Below are positions 37,946-47,049 of a stretch of DNA of 64,000 nucleotides, one piece after another. The notes beneath the pieces were generated by a model. The model made no database searches. It saw nothing but the letters and a program-made list of their open reading frames with translations, and was not told the DNA's origin. Positions within the stretch are counted from its first letter, which is position 1. Each line of letters starts with the position of its first letter. Source of the DNA: Streptomyces sp. NBC_00663. Lineage in GTDB: Bacteria; Actinomycetota; Actinomycetes; Streptomycetales; Streptomycetaceae. Location of the stretch: assembly GCF_036226885.1 (NCBI RefSeq), contig NZ_CP109027.1, positions 9,176,001 through 9,240,000 on the forward strand, read 5' to 3'. The position numbers were made by a program, and so were the translations under genes.

Positions 37946-39169
37946 CTAGTGAGGAGCGGGGGGCTGCTGCGGCGAGCGGAGCACGAGCAGGGTGATCTCG
38001 CTGGGGGCGAAGACGCGGAAGGGCGGGCCCCAGAAACCGGTGCCGCGGCTGGTGTAGAGGAGGGTGCGGGCACCGTGGTGGGTGAGGCCGGCGAGGGCGG
38101 GCTGGTCGATCCGGACCAGATGGTGGAAGGGCCAGATCTGGCCGCCGTGGGTGTGGCCGGAGAGCTGGAGGTCGATGCCCGCTGCGGCGGCCCGGTCGAT
38201 GAACTTGGGCTGATGGGCCAGGAGCAGAACGGGGAGATCGGGGTCGGCGCCGTCCAGGGCACCGGCGAGGTGGGCGCGGTGGCCGGCCAGGCCGGAGGAT
38301 TCCGCGGTGACGTCGTCCACGCCCGCGACCACGAGGGTGTCTCCGCCGCGTTCGAGCAGCAGGTGGCGGTTGCGCAGCGGTTCCCAGCCCAGCTCGTCCA
38401 TCAGGTCGACCCAGCCCTGGGCCTCGCTGTAGTACTCGTGGTTGCCGGTGACGTAGACCCGGGCCCGTTCGGCCTTCACGGTGCCGAGCGGGGCGGCCTG
38501 GGCGCGGCGGCGTTCTGCCGTGCCGTCCGCGATGTCGCCGGTGTGGCAGACCAGGTCGGCCTCCAGGGTGTTGACCACCTCGCAGACCCGGGCCGACCAG
38601 CGGGCGCGGTCGAGGGGCCCGTAGTGCGTGTCGGTGATGAGGGCGACCCGGGTGCCGTCGAGCCCGGCCCCCAGGCGCGGGAGCGTCACGTCCAGTTGGC
38701 GTACGCGGGGTACGCGACGGGCCTCGTAGGACCCCCAGGCGAGCAGTACGGCGGTCACGCCGAGGACGGCCCACGTCACGATGCGGGCCCGGTCCTGTCC
38801 GTCCCCGACGCCGGCCACCGCCAGGGCCGGCCGGAGCAGGACGCCGAGCAGCACGGACCAGGTGAACAGGACCCAGCTGCCGCCCAGCAGGGAGTCACCT
38901 GTGATCGCCGCCCGGTCCTGCTGGCGCCGGCCGTGGCCGCGCACCATCGCGAGCGGCATGACGACCAGACCGACGGCGAACAGGGTGGTGCCGGCGAGGG
39001 TGACGGGCAGCGGCCAGTCCTGACCGCCGTACAGCAGCACCCAGCAGGGCACGGCCCACAGCAGAACGGGGGCGATCAGGGGGAGGTAGCGCATCAGGCG
39101 GAGCAGTGGGCTCGGTCGAGCCGCCTGCGCTGAACCGTCTGCGGGTCGGGTGTCGCTGGTGTCGGTCAC
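37946..39169 (-). CDS. Membrane-anchored metallophosphoesterase
   Basis: A 407-residue protein. Four membrane segments occupy about residues 25-150. A calcineurin-type domain follows with every metal motif: 'LITDTHYGP', 'CHTGDIADG', 'VTGNHEYY', 'LLAHQPKFI' and 'SGHTHGGQIWPFH'. The 'GxWGPPFRVFAPSEITLL' ending is typical of YaeI/YkuE-like lipid- or cell-wall-related phosphoesterases. GTG 39169 has AGGAGGAG upstream. The domain is probably outside or at the inner face; orientation is not determined. Confidence 0.9.
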   Translation of the reverse strand: MTDTSDTRPADGSAQAARPSPLLRLMRYLPLIAPVLLWAVPCWVLLYGGQDWPLPVTLAGTTLFAVGLVVMPLAMVRGHGRRQQDRAAITGDSLLGGSWVLFTWSVLLGVLLRPALAVAGVGDGQDRARIVTWAVLGVTAVLLAWGSYEARRVPRVRQLDVTLPRLGAGLDGTRVALITDTHYGPLDRARWSARVCEVVNTLEADLVCHTGDIADGTAERRRAQAAPLGTVKAERARVYVTGNHEYYSEAQGWVDLMDELGWEPLRNRHLLLERGGDTLVVAGVDDVTAESSGLAGHRAHLAGALDGADPDLPVLLLAHQPKFIDRAAAAGIDLQLSGHTHGGQIWPFHHLVRIDQPALAGLTHHGARTLLYTSRGTGFWGPPFRVFAPSEITLLVLRSPQQPPAPH

Positions 39170-39369
39170 GCTGCTCCTCCTGCTGTCCTGTCCGCCACAT
39201 GATGCCTGTTGGGGTGTCGGAGGGTGGACGGCGGAGTCGTCGGAGCGATGATCCCCCAAGGGGAACCGGGGCACCATACGGCCGGGCGTCGGGCGCCGGG
39301 CGGTACGCCGGGCCGGGAGTTCGTGGTGGGTGGAGCGAACCGGGCCCGCCACGAACTCCCGTACCGAGG

Positions 39370-41031
39370 TCAGCGCGTCGCGCGGCGGCGGGACGCGGTG
39401 ATGAGTTCGCCGACGGTCGCGAGTTTGGTACGGGGCCTGCCGTCGCCGTCACCGAGGGTGCGTTCCGCCCGGTCGATGGCCGCCATGCCGCGGGCGTCCA
39501 CTACATGCGGTGCCCGACGTCGGGCCAGCCGTGCGAACGCCTTGGCCGGAGGCGTCGGCCGGGGCAGCGCGCCCTCGATGGCGTCGGCGATCAGCGTGCC
39601 CACCGTCTCGGCGGCGCAGGTGCGGTTGGCGCCGATGCCGCCCGACGAACCGCGCTTGATCCACCCCACGACGTAGGTGCCGGGCAGGCCGGTCACCCGG
39701 CCCCCGTCGTGCGGGACGGTCCCGGTCGCCTCGTCGAACGGCAGCCCCGGCACCGGAGTTCCCCGGTAGCCGATGGCCCGCAGGACCGTCGAGGCGGGGA
39801 GCAGGACCTCGCCGCCGGTACCGCTGACCCGGACAGCGCGCACGGACGAGGCGGGGCCTTCGCCCTCGTCCCCGACGATCTCCCGCGGCTCGGAGTGGAA
39901 GCGCAGCACAATGCGCCTGCCCTCGCCGGGAGTTCGTGACCAGTCGACCTTCTCGCGCGGCACCTCCCGCAGCAGGGCCGCGAGTTCGCCCGGTGCGGCC
40001 GAGTCGATCGCGGCGCCCACGCGTGGGTCGTGGTCGTCGACGACCAGTGATACTCCCGGGAGTTGGGTGAGCGCGAGGAGTTCGGGCCGGGTGCAGGCCG
40101 CGTCCTCGGGTCCCCGGCGGCCCAGAAGCACGACCTCGCGGACGGCGGAGTCGCGCAGGGCACGCAGGGCGTGGCCGGCGATGTCGGTGGCGGCGAGCCG
40201 GTCGGGGTCGCCGGTGAGGATGCGGGCCACGTCGAGGGCGACGTTGCCGTTGCCGACCACGACGACACGCTCGGCCGACAGATCGATCGCGTCGGGCGCC
40301 ACATCGGGGTGGGCGTTGTACCAGGCGACGAAGGCGGTCGCGGAGACACTGCCGGTGCGGTCCTCGCCGGGGATGCCGAGGCGCCGGTCGGCGGAGGCGC
40401 CGACCGCGTACACCACCGCGTCGTGGTGGGCGGAGAGTTCCTCGGCGGTCACCTGTTCCCCGACCCGCAGGCCCAGCAGCATCCGCACCCGGGGGTGGTC
40501 GTGGAAGCGGGCGAAGGTGTCGCCGATCTTCTTGGTCGTCGGATGGTCGGGAGCGACGCCGTACCGCACCAGTCCGCCGGCCACCGGCAGCCGGTCGATG
40601 AGCGTGACCTCCGCGTTGGTATGCAGGAGCAGATCCTGGGCGGTGTACATGCCCGCCGGTCCCGTGCCGACGATCGCGACCCGCAGCGGTCGGAAGTCGG
40701 CGGGCAGGGCACGCTCGAACGAAGGCCGGTCCCACACATGGAAGTTCGGGCTGCCCGTGGCCGGTACGGGCGCCGGGGTGCCGTCGAAGTACGCGGCGTT
40801 GATCTCGGCGTACGCCTGCTGCGGACCGGTCAGTTGGTCCACGGGGAAGATCGCGTCCACCGGGCAGGCGTCCGCGCAGGCGCCGCAGTCGATACAGGCC
40901 CTGGGGTCGACATGGAGCATCTCGGTGCTGCCGAACTCCCGTTCCTGCGGCGTGGGGTGGATGCAGTTGACCGGGCAGACGGCGACGCAGGTGGCGTCGG
41001 CGCAGCAGGTCTGGGTGATCGCGTAGGTCAT
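39370..41031 (-). CDS. fprB: Ferredoxin/ferredoxin-NADP reductase fusion (FprB type)
   Basis: A 553-residue fusion like mycobacterial FprB. The N-terminal ferredoxin has Cys at 10, 15, 19 and 23 and Cys at 46, 49, 52 and 56 (two Fe-S clusters). The C-terminal part is an adrenodoxin-reductase-type flavoprotein, with FAD loop GTGPAG (122-127), 'VRYGVAPDHPTTKK', NADPH loop 'VVVVGNGNVALDVARIL' and 'YVVGWIKRGSSGGIGANR'. It carries electrons from NADPH through FAD to Fe-S clusters and on to partner oxygenases. It lies next to an AurF-like diiron gene and near a P450; both are candidate acceptors. Confidence 0.92.
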   Translation of the reverse strand: MTYAITQTCCADATCVAVCPVNCIHPTPQEREFGSTEMLHVDPRACIDCGACADACPVDAIFPVDQLTGPQQAYAEINAAYFDGTPAPVPATGSPNFHVWDRPSFERALPADFRPLRVAIVGTGPAGMYTAQDLLLHTNAEVTLIDRLPVAGGLVRYGVAPDHPTTKKIGDTFARFHDHPRVRMLLGLRVGEQVTAEELSAHHDAVVYAVGASADRRLGIPGEDRTGSVSATAFVAWYNAHPDVAPDAIDLSAERVVVVGNGNVALDVARILTGDPDRLAATDIAGHALRALRDSAVREVVLLGRRGPEDAACTRPELLALTQLPGVSLVVDDHDPRVGAAIDSAAPGELAALLREVPREKVDWSRTPGEGRRIVLRFHSEPREIVGDEGEGPASSVRAVRVSGTGGEVLLPASTVLRAIGYRGTPVPGLPFDEATGTVPHDGGRVTGLPGTYVVGWIKRGSSGGIGANRTCAAETVGTLIADAIEGALPRPTPPAKAFARLARRRAPHVVDARGMAAIDRAERTLGDGDGRPRTKLATVGELITASRRRATR

Positions 41032-41068
41032 GGTGTCCGCTCTGCTCGGCAACGCTGCCGGGGGTCGG

Positions 41069-41983
41069 TCAGATCAGGTGGGCACGCTTGTAGAAGGCCA
41101 GGGCGGGCCTGGTCAGCAGGCCGGCCGAGGCGAGGAACTCCATCAGCCCGGCGCAGCTGGAACGCAGCATCGCCTTGTGGTGCTCGTTGGCGCGGGCCTC
41201 GGCGATCGCCCGCTTCGCGTCCAGTCCGGCATTGGCGTACACGGCCTTGTTCACCATGCTCGTGACGATGACGTACGCCGCCACGGCGATCACGAACGCG
41301 TGGATCCGCCGGCGCACGCGGCCCGCCTTCGCCAGATGGCGGCGGGTCTCCTCACGCGCGAACTTCATGTGGCGGGACTCCTCGACCACATGGATGTTGT
41401 TGATGGTGCGCACGAACGGCACGACCCGCTCGTCCCGCATCCAGTCGCGCTGCATGACGTCCAGGACCTCCTCGGCGACGAGGATCGCCGCGTAGGCGGC
41501 CTCGCCGAACGCCAGGGTCTTGAAGGCCCTGCCCAGTTCGACCGCCACCCGGCGCGGCCGGTAGGCCGGGGCCCGGAGCTTCTTGGCGCCGCGGGCGAAC
41601 ATGATCGAGTGCCGGCACTCGTCCGCGATCTCGGTGAGCGCCCACTGGACCGTTTCGTCGGTCGGGTCCTTGGCGTACACGTCCCGCAGGATGAGCTGCT
41701 GGAGGATCATCTCGAACCAGATGCCGGTGCTGGCCACCGAGGCGGCTTCCTGCCTGGTCAGTTCCTTGCGCTGCGCCTCGGTGAGTTCGGCCCAGTACGA
41801 GGTCCCGTACAGGGTGCTCCACTCGGGGCTCGTACCGTGGAAGTCCTCGTCCAGGGGTGTCTCCCAGTCGACCTCGCTCAAGGGGTCGTAGGAGAGCTGC
41901 TGGGCCGAGTCGAGCAGTCGACCGGCGATCTCAGCGGCCTGGGCATCCTGCTCGGCTTCCGGCCGGACCGTGCTGCTTGCCAT
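41069..41983 (-). CDS. AurF-like diiron oxygenase family protein
   Basis: A 304-residue protein of the AurF / p-aminobenzoate N-oxygenase-like family. The expected diiron ligands are present: Glu in 'WFEMILQQLI', 'ADECRHSIMF' (E-x2-H), Glu in 'AAILVAEEVLD', and 'IHVVEESRHMKF' (H-x3-E-x2-H). Members oxidise amines or hydroxylate substrates, needing external electrons. The start has GAGGAG at 10 bp. The FprB-type reductase begins 37 bp downstream in the same direction, strongly suggesting a donor-oxygenase pair. Membrane-like hydrophobic segments near residue 220 suggest contact with membranes or a hydrophobic substrate. Confidence 0.87.
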   Translation of the reverse strand: MASSTVRPEAEQDAQAAEIAGRLLDSAQQLSYDPLSEVDWETPLDEDFHGTSPEWSTLYGTSYWAELTEAQRKELTRQEAASVASTGIWFEMILQQLILRDVYAKDPTDETVQWALTEIADECRHSIMFARGAKKLRAPAYRPRRVAVELGRAFKTLAFGEAAYAAILVAEEVLDVMQRDWMRDERVVPFVRTINNIHVVEESRHMKFAREETRRHLAKAGRVRRRIHAFVIAVAAYVIVTSMVNKAVYANAGLDAKRAIAEARANEHHKAMLRSSCAGLMEFLASAGLLTRPALAFYKRAHLI

Positions 41984-42188
41984 GCTCCCAACTCCTCGGT
42001 GTCGAGTGACGTAACGGCTCCGTCGTACGGGCACGGGTGTCGCCGGCCCGTTGTTAGACGGAACGTATAACAAGCACTCGCGCTGAGCCTACCCCTGAGT
42101 AAGTAAGAAGCGTCGGGATGTTCCGTGCGGGGGGTGTTGTCAGGGGCGGGGGCGACGCTGGTCCGCACTCCGTGGGCGCGGGGCGCGT

Positions 42189-42695
42189 TCAGGCGCCCTT
42201 CGACTCCAGTTCGCGCTTGAGGTTGCGCAGTGTCGTCTCGATGTTGCGGGCCTGGAAGGCGGCGAACGTCCGGCCCGAAGTGGCCACCCGGTCGAAGGCG
42301 TTCGCCACGAACGTCGGCCACCGGCGCCGGTCGTCGGTCCAGATCTCCGTCACCCGGGTGCCCGCGTCGACCGGCTCGAAGCGGTACTCCCAGGTGGCGA
42401 TCGGTCCGCGCAGCCACGGTGTGCGCAGCCCGATCGCGTGGACGCGGAAGGCGAACCGGCGGGCGGGCTCGGCCGCGGTGACGGTGCACCGTGTCACCCA
42501 CCTGAACCGTCCGCGCTTGTTGCGTCCCGTGAAGACGCCGCCCACGGCCGCCGGGCCGCCCGCCGGCGCCGCGGTCGTCCCCAGGTTCTCCGGGCTCCAA
42601 CGGCCCATGTCCTCGGGGCGGCTCACCGCCTCGTAGGCGACCTCGGGCGCGACGTCGATGACGATGCTGCTGCTGACGGTGAACACTCGGGCCAC
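42189..42695 (-). CDS. SRPBCC-family (START-like) ligand-binding protein
   Basis: A 168-residue SRPBCC-fold protein: 'SSIVIDVAPEVAYEAVSRPEDMGRWSPENL' at the start and 'WEYRFEPVDAGTRVTEIW' in the middle, with the long C-terminal helix that caps the hydrophobic pocket. GTG 42695 has GGAAGG at 7 bp; GTG 42710 is an alternative. It lies upstream of the diiron oxygenase gene, same strand. A role in holding or delivering a hydrophobic substrate to that enzyme is possible. Confidence 0.85.
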   Translation of the reverse strand: MARVFTVSSSIVIDVAPEVAYEAVSRPEDMGRWSPENLGTTAAPAGGPAAVGGVFTGRNKRGRFRWVTRCTVTAAEPARRFAFRVHAIGLRTPWLRGPIATWEYRFEPVDAGTRVTEIWTDDRRRWPTFVANAFDRVATSGRTFAAFQARNIETTLRNLKRELESKGA

Positions 42696-42822
42696 TGCGC
42701 TGCCTTCCACCGAGGACCAGGAAACCTGTTCGGAGCGGCCGCCTCACCTGGAAGCTACCGCTCGGTAGTGAGCATGCCATGTGAGTACGGGCGGGCGCCG
42801 GGCCCTCCGGCCGAGTGGACGG

Positions 42823-43245
42823 TCAGCGGGCCATTCCCTTGACGACGGACAGATCCTCTCCCGTCAACTCCGCGACACGATGCGCCGGTACGCCCGCCGC
42901 CAGGGCCCGGGTGAGCAGCGCGTCGCGGCCGTCGACCCGGGAGCGGTAGGCGAGCAGTTCCTCCTCCAGCCGAGCGAGGTTCTCGGGCGCGAGGTGATGG
43001 CGGACCCGGATCAGCTCCTCCTCGCCGAGCGGTACGGGGATGCGCTCGGCGTCCTCGGGGATGGCCGCCGTCTCCTCCGGCGGCACCAGGCGCAGATGCG
43101 GCGACGTCACGGAAACTCCCTGAGCCTGTAGCCACGCCCGTACGGCCGGGGTCTCCATACAGGCCGGTTCACCGGCGGCGGCGGGCGGTACGCCGAGATC
43201 CGGGGCCGCGTCGGTGATCAGGACGAGGTAGGCGTCGTCGGTCAT
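42823..43245 (-). CDS. Hypothetical protein
   Basis: A 140-residue acidic protein I do not recognise. The C-terminus ('RDALLTRALAAGVPAHRVAELTGEDLSVVKGM') resembles a HTH, and the middle is charged and helical ('LGEEELIRVRHHLAPENLARLEEELLAYRSRV'). ATG 43245 is chosen, but the same frame stays open for another 690 bp into the repeat array upstream, giving an Arg-rich extension I do not believe. Possibly a regulator of neighbouring genes. Confidence 0.65.
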   Translation of the reverse strand: MTDDAYLVLITDAAPDLGVPPAAAGEPACMETPAVRAWLQAQGVSVTSPHLRLVPPEETAAIPEDAERIPVPLGEEELIRVRHHLAPENLARLEEELLAYRSRVDGRDALLTRALAAGVPAHRVAELTGEDLSVVKGMAR

Positions 43246-43350
43246 CCTCGGGTTCCTCACACGTGAAGGGTGGTGTTGACGGCGGCACAGATACCCGCGG
43301 ACGGGCGTCTTACGTCTGATCCGGCGGGAGTGCTCGACACCGCGCGAGCA

Positions 43351-43470
43351 CGGGCTCGACCGGCGTCGCCTCGACCGGCACGGGCTCGACCGGCGTCGCC
43401 TCGACCGGCACGGGCTCGACCGGCGTCGCCTCGACCGGCACGGGCTCGATCGGTGTTGCCTCGATCGGCA
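43351..43470. repeat. Minisatellite: 30-bp tandem repeats
   Basis: Three identical 30-bp units (43351-43380, 43381-43410, 43411-43440; beginning CGGGCTCGACCGGCGTCGCC) and a fourth diverged copy to 43470. A 15-bp sub-period around CTCGA(C/T)CGG continues to about 43560. Both periods are multiples of three, so all frames stay open across it. Confidence 0.9.
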
Positions 43471-43620
43471 CCGCCTCGATCGGCACCGGCTAGATCGGTG
43501 TCGCCTCGATCGGCGTTGCCTCGATCGATGTCGCTTCGACCGGCGTTGCCCCGACCGGAGACGGCCTGCTTGGCGCCGGCCCGACCGGCGGCGGCCTGGT
43601 TGGCGTCCGGTGCGTCTCCG

Positions 43621-43819
43621 TCCCGGCCGGTGTCGGTCCGCCGGGCACCCGCCCGCCTCCGGTCCGTCTCCGGCCCGTCGCCGTCCCGGCCGGTGTCGGT
43701 CCGCCGGGCACCCGCCCGCCTCCGGTCCGTCTCCGGCCCGTCGCCGTACCGGCCGGTGTCGGTCCGCCGGGCACCCGCCCGCCTCCGGTCCGTCTCCCGC
43801 CCGTCGCCGTACCGGCCGG
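43621..43819. repeat. Minisatellite: 63-bp tandem repeats
   Basis: Three near-identical 63-bp units starting at 43621, 43684 and 43747, each opening (TC/TA)CCGGCCGGTGTCGGTCCG, and a partial fourth at 43810. The unit encodes 21 residues in any frame. It lies between a minus-strand hypothetical gene and the plus-strand MscS gene. Confidence 0.9.
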
Positions 43820-44038
43820 TGTCGGCCCACTCGGCAGCGTCCCGCCGGTGAGCGGCCGACCGCCCCGCCCTGCACCCCCGGCCCTGCACCTTGCCCCGCG
43901 CTCCGCCCCCTCCCGCCCCGCGCTGCCCCACGTCCCACTCACCCACCCCATCCGCCGTCCCGCCGCCAAGGACCATGCTTTCGTGCGGCCTGGGTAGGCG
44001 CGGCCGACGACATTCCGCAGCCGAGGAACGGAGACACC

Positions 44039-45037
44039 GTGCCGACGACACCCTCACCCGCCGGCCCAGCCCCGCACACCGACCCCCAGCTCGCCGCCGG
44101 CTGGACGCACTGGTTCGGCGACCACACCGCCGCGTTGATCGAGATACCCCTGCGCATCGGGCTGATCATCGTGGTGCTGGCCGTGGTCCGCTGGGTTGCC
44201 GGGCGGGCCATCACCCGGATCGTGCGCCATGTGCTGGAGCCCTCGTCGGGGGAGGGCGAGCCCAGGACGCCGAGGCGCCACGGGCGCGGGCTCGCCGTGC
44301 TGCATCGGGACCGCTCCCGGGCCCGTCAGCGCCGCGAGCAGCGGGCACGCACCATCGGCACGGTCCTCGGCAGCAGCGTGACCATCATGCTGTCGCTGGT
44401 CGGCGTGGCCATGGTGCTCGACCAGGTCGGCATCGCGCTGGGGCCGCTGCTGGCCAGTGCGGGCGTGGTCGGGCTGGCGATCGGCTTCGGCGCGCAGAGC
44501 CTGGTCGCCGACTACCTCTCCGGGCTGCTGATCATGATCGAGGACCAGTACGGCGTCGGCGACTCCGTGGACCTCGGCGAGGCCGTGGGAGAGGTCGAGC
44601 ACGTAGGCCTGCGGCTGACACATGTGCGCGACCTCAACGGCGGTCTGTGGCACATCCGCAACGGCGAGATCCTGCGGGTCCGCAACGACAGCCAGGACTG
44701 GGCGCGGGCCGTCCTGGACATCCCCGTCTCCCACGCCGCCGACCTGGACACGGTGCAGCGGGTGCTGGAGGAGACCGGCCAGGAGCTGCGCCAGGACGCG
44801 GAGTTCACGGACCTGCTGCTCGAGGACCCGTCCGTGTGGGGAGTGCAGTCCCTGGACGCGGACGGCATCGTCGTACGTCTGGCCGTCAAGACGGTTCCCC
44901 AGCAGCAGTGGGGCGTTACGCGGGAGTTGCGCCGCCGGGTCAAGGGCGCCCTCGACGAGGCCGGTATCGACATCCCGTTCCCGCAGCACACCGTCTGGCT
45001 GCGCACGGAGGACTCGGCCCGCGTCCCGTCGAATTGA
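44039..45037 (+). CDS. MscS-family mechanosensitive ion channel
   Basis: A 332-residue small-conductance mechanosensitive channel. Membrane segments lie at about residues 28-50 and 105-150. The pore helix is 'LLASAGVVGLAIGFGAQSLVADYLSGLLIMIEDQYGVGD', the classic Gly/Ala-rich TM3. The beta domain follows ('GLWHIRNGEILRVRNDSQDW'). The region between TM1 and TM2 is a charged loop. GTG 44039 has GGAG at 5 bp. It would release solutes on hypo-osmotic shock. Confidence 0.9.
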   Translation: MPTTPSPAGPAPHTDPQLAAGWTHWFGDHTAALIEIPLRIGLIIVVLAVVRWVAGRAITRIVRHVLEPSSGEGEPRTPRRHGRGLAVLHRDRSRARQRREQRARTIGTVLGSSVTIMLSLVGVAMVLDQVGIALGPLLASAGVVGLAIGFGAQSLVADYLSGLLIMIEDQYGVGDSVDLGEAVGEVEHVGLRLTHVRDLNGGLWHIRNGEILRVRNDSQDWARAVLDIPVSHAADLDTVQRVLEETGQELRQDAEFTDLLLEDPSVWGVQSLDADGIVVRLAVKTVPQQQWGVTRELRRRVKGALDEAGIDIPFPQHTVWLRTEDSARVPSN

Positions 45038-45096
45038 ACGTTTCAATCCGACCCCCACCCCGAACCGCGATCAGCTGACCGGCTTACAGTGCGCGC

Positions 45097-45318
45097 GTGG
45101 AGATCAAGTGCACCCAGTGCCAGACGCCGGACCTTCAGCCGGCATTCATCGAGGACGGCGGTGACCACGCGAGCGGATTCTCGCGCTGGATACCCGGGCC
45201 GCTGGAGCGCGGCCTCTTCGGCGGAGCCAAACGCTGGGGGCGTCCCCGGTACCAGATCGACGCCTACCGGTGCGAGGTCTGCGGGCACCTCGAACTGTTC
45301 GCCCCGCACGAGGTCTGA
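45097..45318 (+). CDS. Small zinc-ribbon-like protein
   Basis: A 73-residue protein with two CxxC pairs, 'IKCTQCQTPDL' at the start and 'YRCEVCGHLELF' near the end, forming a probable zinc ribbon. The middle contains 'RWIPGPLERGLFGGAKRWGRP', a conserved block in actinobacterial small proteins. The GTG start is 59 bp after the channel gene. Function unknown. Confidence 0.8.
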   Translation: MEIKCTQCQTPDLQPAFIEDGGDHASGFSRWIPGPLERGLFGGAKRWGRPRYQIDAYRCEVCGHLELFAPHEV

Positions 45319-45494
45319 GGACCCTTCCGCGGGAGCCCGGCGCCGACACGGCGGAGTGCGGTGGGGAAACAGGGCAACGATCCGGCCGGTTCGGTGGTCG
45401 TAGGAGGCGACAGCGACCCGTTCTTCCGTGCTTGCCGCCAACTGCCGTCGACCGGGCAGTGGTTGAGGGCACGGCTATCTCCCGTGGAGGACCG

Positions 45495-46349
45495 ATGAGC
45501 CGATACGTCACGCCGAGAGGCGACAGGCAGACCGCGAGAGTCGACAGAGAGACCGGCGGGCAGATCTCCTCGCCCGCCCGCAGCACGGCAAGGCGTGGTG
45601 CGGTGGTGGGAGCCGTCGCCGTCGTGCTGGTGGGGGTGGGGGCTTCGGCCGATGCCGCGTCGCAGACCCCGACCAGCGAGCCGGTGGTCAGTGGTGCGGT
45701 GGTCAACTCCGGGCATGACGTCATCGTGGGCATCACACGCGACGTGGCGTTCCCGGTCACGGTCACCGGCTCGGACGACTCCGGGCTGTCCTTCGCCGAT
45801 GTGGACCTGAAGGGACCCCACGGCGGCTTCTACACCACTGACGCGTTCTGCGAGACCGCGACGTCCTGTACGACGGGATTCACCGTCAACGCCCATCCTG
45901 CTCCCGGCAGCGACGATCCGGTGGACCTGTCCAACGCGAACGCGGGAACCTGGTCGGTGGACGCCTTGGTCGACACGGCCGACGGCGATTCCGTCTTCGC
46001 GCCCGGCGCAGGGACGTTCGCCCTCAAGCGCGCCGCGCGGCTCACCGTCGACGCGGCCCCGGAACCGGTGGCGAAGGGTGCCCGTATCACCGTCACCGGC
46101 AAGCTGGTGCGGGCCAACTGGGACACCTACAGGTACGCGGGGTACGCGGGCCGGACGGTGAAATTGCAGTTCCGCCCCAAGAACAGCAGCACGTACACCA
46201 CGGTGGCCACCGTGAACACGAGCAGCACGGGCACACTGCGCACCACCGTCAAGGCGGTCAAGGACGGCTACTGGCGTTGGAACTTCACCGGCTCCACCAC
46301 CACCGGGCCCGCCAAGGCCGCCGGCGACTACGTCGACGTACGCCCCTGA
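45495..46349 (+). CDS. Secreted Ig-like-domain protein, function unknown
   Basis: A 284-residue exported protein. A long hydrophilic N-region is followed by a hydrophobic signal ('GAVVGAVAVVLVGVGASADAAS', about 35-56). The mature part has beta-rich segments 'HDVIVGITRDVAFPVTVTGSDDSG' and a C-terminal repeat-like domain ('LTVDAAPEPVAKGARITVTGKLVRANWDTYRYAGYAGRTVKLQFRPKNSSTYTTVATV') resembling Ig-like or calcium-binding domains of actinobacterial exoproteins. GGAGG lies 4 bp before ATG 45495. No enzymatic motif. Confidence 0.78.
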   Translation: MSRYVTPRGDRQTARVDRETGGQISSPARSTARRGAVVGAVAVVLVGVGASADAASQTPTSEPVVSGAVVNSGHDVIVGITRDVAFPVTVTGSDDSGLSFADVDLKGPHGGFYTTDAFCETATSCTTGFTVNAHPAPGSDDPVDLSNANAGTWSVDALVDTADGDSVFAPGAGTFALKRAARLTVDAAPEPVAKGARITVTGKLVRANWDTYRYAGYAGRTVKLQFRPKNSSTYTTVATVNTSSTGTLRTTVKAVKDGYWRWNFTGSTTTGPAKAAGDYVDVRP

Positions 46350-46375
46350 ACCGGCGGCCAAGACGGACCAGTGGC

Positions 46376-46903
46376 TCAGGCAGGAGACGTATTTCCCCTC
46401 ACCCCTGCCTCTGTTTCGGCTGTGTCACGTGACTGGCGACCATCTGCGGGCCTGGGGTGTTTCGGGGCGGTCTCGACCGTGTCGCGGATCCGGCCGAGCA
46501 GGGTGCGCAGGGTAGCGCGGTCCTCGGCGGTGAGGGCGCCGGTGGCCGTGCTCAGGGCCTCTCGGTCCAGGTCCTCGGCCTCCTGGTGCCGGGATCGGCC
46601 CGCGTCGGTGAGGGCGAGCAGATGGGCGCGCCGGTCGGTGGGGTGGGGCAGCCGTGCCACCAGGCCGTCCCGCTCCAGGGCGTCCACCAGACTGGTCGCG
46701 GTGCGGGCGGCGATGCCCAGCATGTCGCTGAGGTCGCGCATCCGCATCGGCTCGGCGGTGTGGGCGAGGAAGCGCAGGGCGCGCAGCCGTGCCACGGAGG
46801 TGCCCTTCTCGGCCAGCCGTCCGTCGACGTAGGAGCGCAGCCGCTGGGTGGTGGCGAACATCTCGTCGATCAGTGGATCGCTGCTGCCCGGTACGTCCCT
46901 CAC
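46376..46903 (-). CDS. MarR-family regulator (of the MFS gene)
   Basis: A 175-residue MarR protein: 'RLRALRFLAHTAEPMRMRDLSDMLGIAARTATSLVDALERDGLVARLPHPTDRRAHLLALTDAG' is the full winged HTH with the RR at the wing tip. GTG 46903 has AGGAG at 6 bp; ATG 46927 is an alternative. It is divergent from the MFS transporter gene, and a palindromic operator lies just before that gene. It presumably represses both until a toxic ligand binds. Confidence 0.9.
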   Translation of the reverse strand: MRDVPGSSDPLIDEMFATTQRLRSYVDGRLAEKGTSVARLRALRFLAHTAEPMRMRDLSDMLGIAARTATSLVDALERDGLVARLPHPTDRRAHLLALTDAGRSRHQEAEDLDREALSTATGALTAEDRATLRTLLGRIRDTVETAPKHPRPADGRQSRDTAETEAGVRGNTSPA

Positions 46904-47049
46904 CGTGGCTCCTGTCCTCGTCGGCATGACTTCACGGGCCGCAACTGCTGTGCCCCGCGTGTCCGTTCCTATCGCATGCGGGCGGCGGACCATCGGGCGA
47001 CCGGCCGTCGCCGGTGCTGGGGAGGGATCCAGGAAACATTGAGGTTACT

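Larger units (their letters stand above)
43246..44038. other. Repeat-rich region between divergent genes
   Basis: This 790-bp gap is mostly the two minisatellites. All long open frames inside it are Arg-, Pro- or Gly-rich and are explained by GC-rich repeats whose unit length is divisible by three. One minus-strand frame (43257-44057) reads as a period-5 pattern (NADRG, DTDLA, GADRG), vaguely like pentapeptide repeats but with Arg where Leu/Phe is expected. I do not call a gene. Confidence 0.5.

Noticed and set aside
43270..43851. Plus-strand frame of Pro-Arg-Ala-Ser repeats across the minisatellites
   Set aside because: All frames are open here because unit lengths are multiples of three; no ribosome site and no known repeat protein matches.
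43257..44057. Minus-strand period-5 sequence resembling pentapeptide repeats
   Set aside because: The central Leu/Phe of pentapeptide repeats is replaced by Arg, so a beta-helix is unlikely; the pattern follows the 15-bp DNA repeat.
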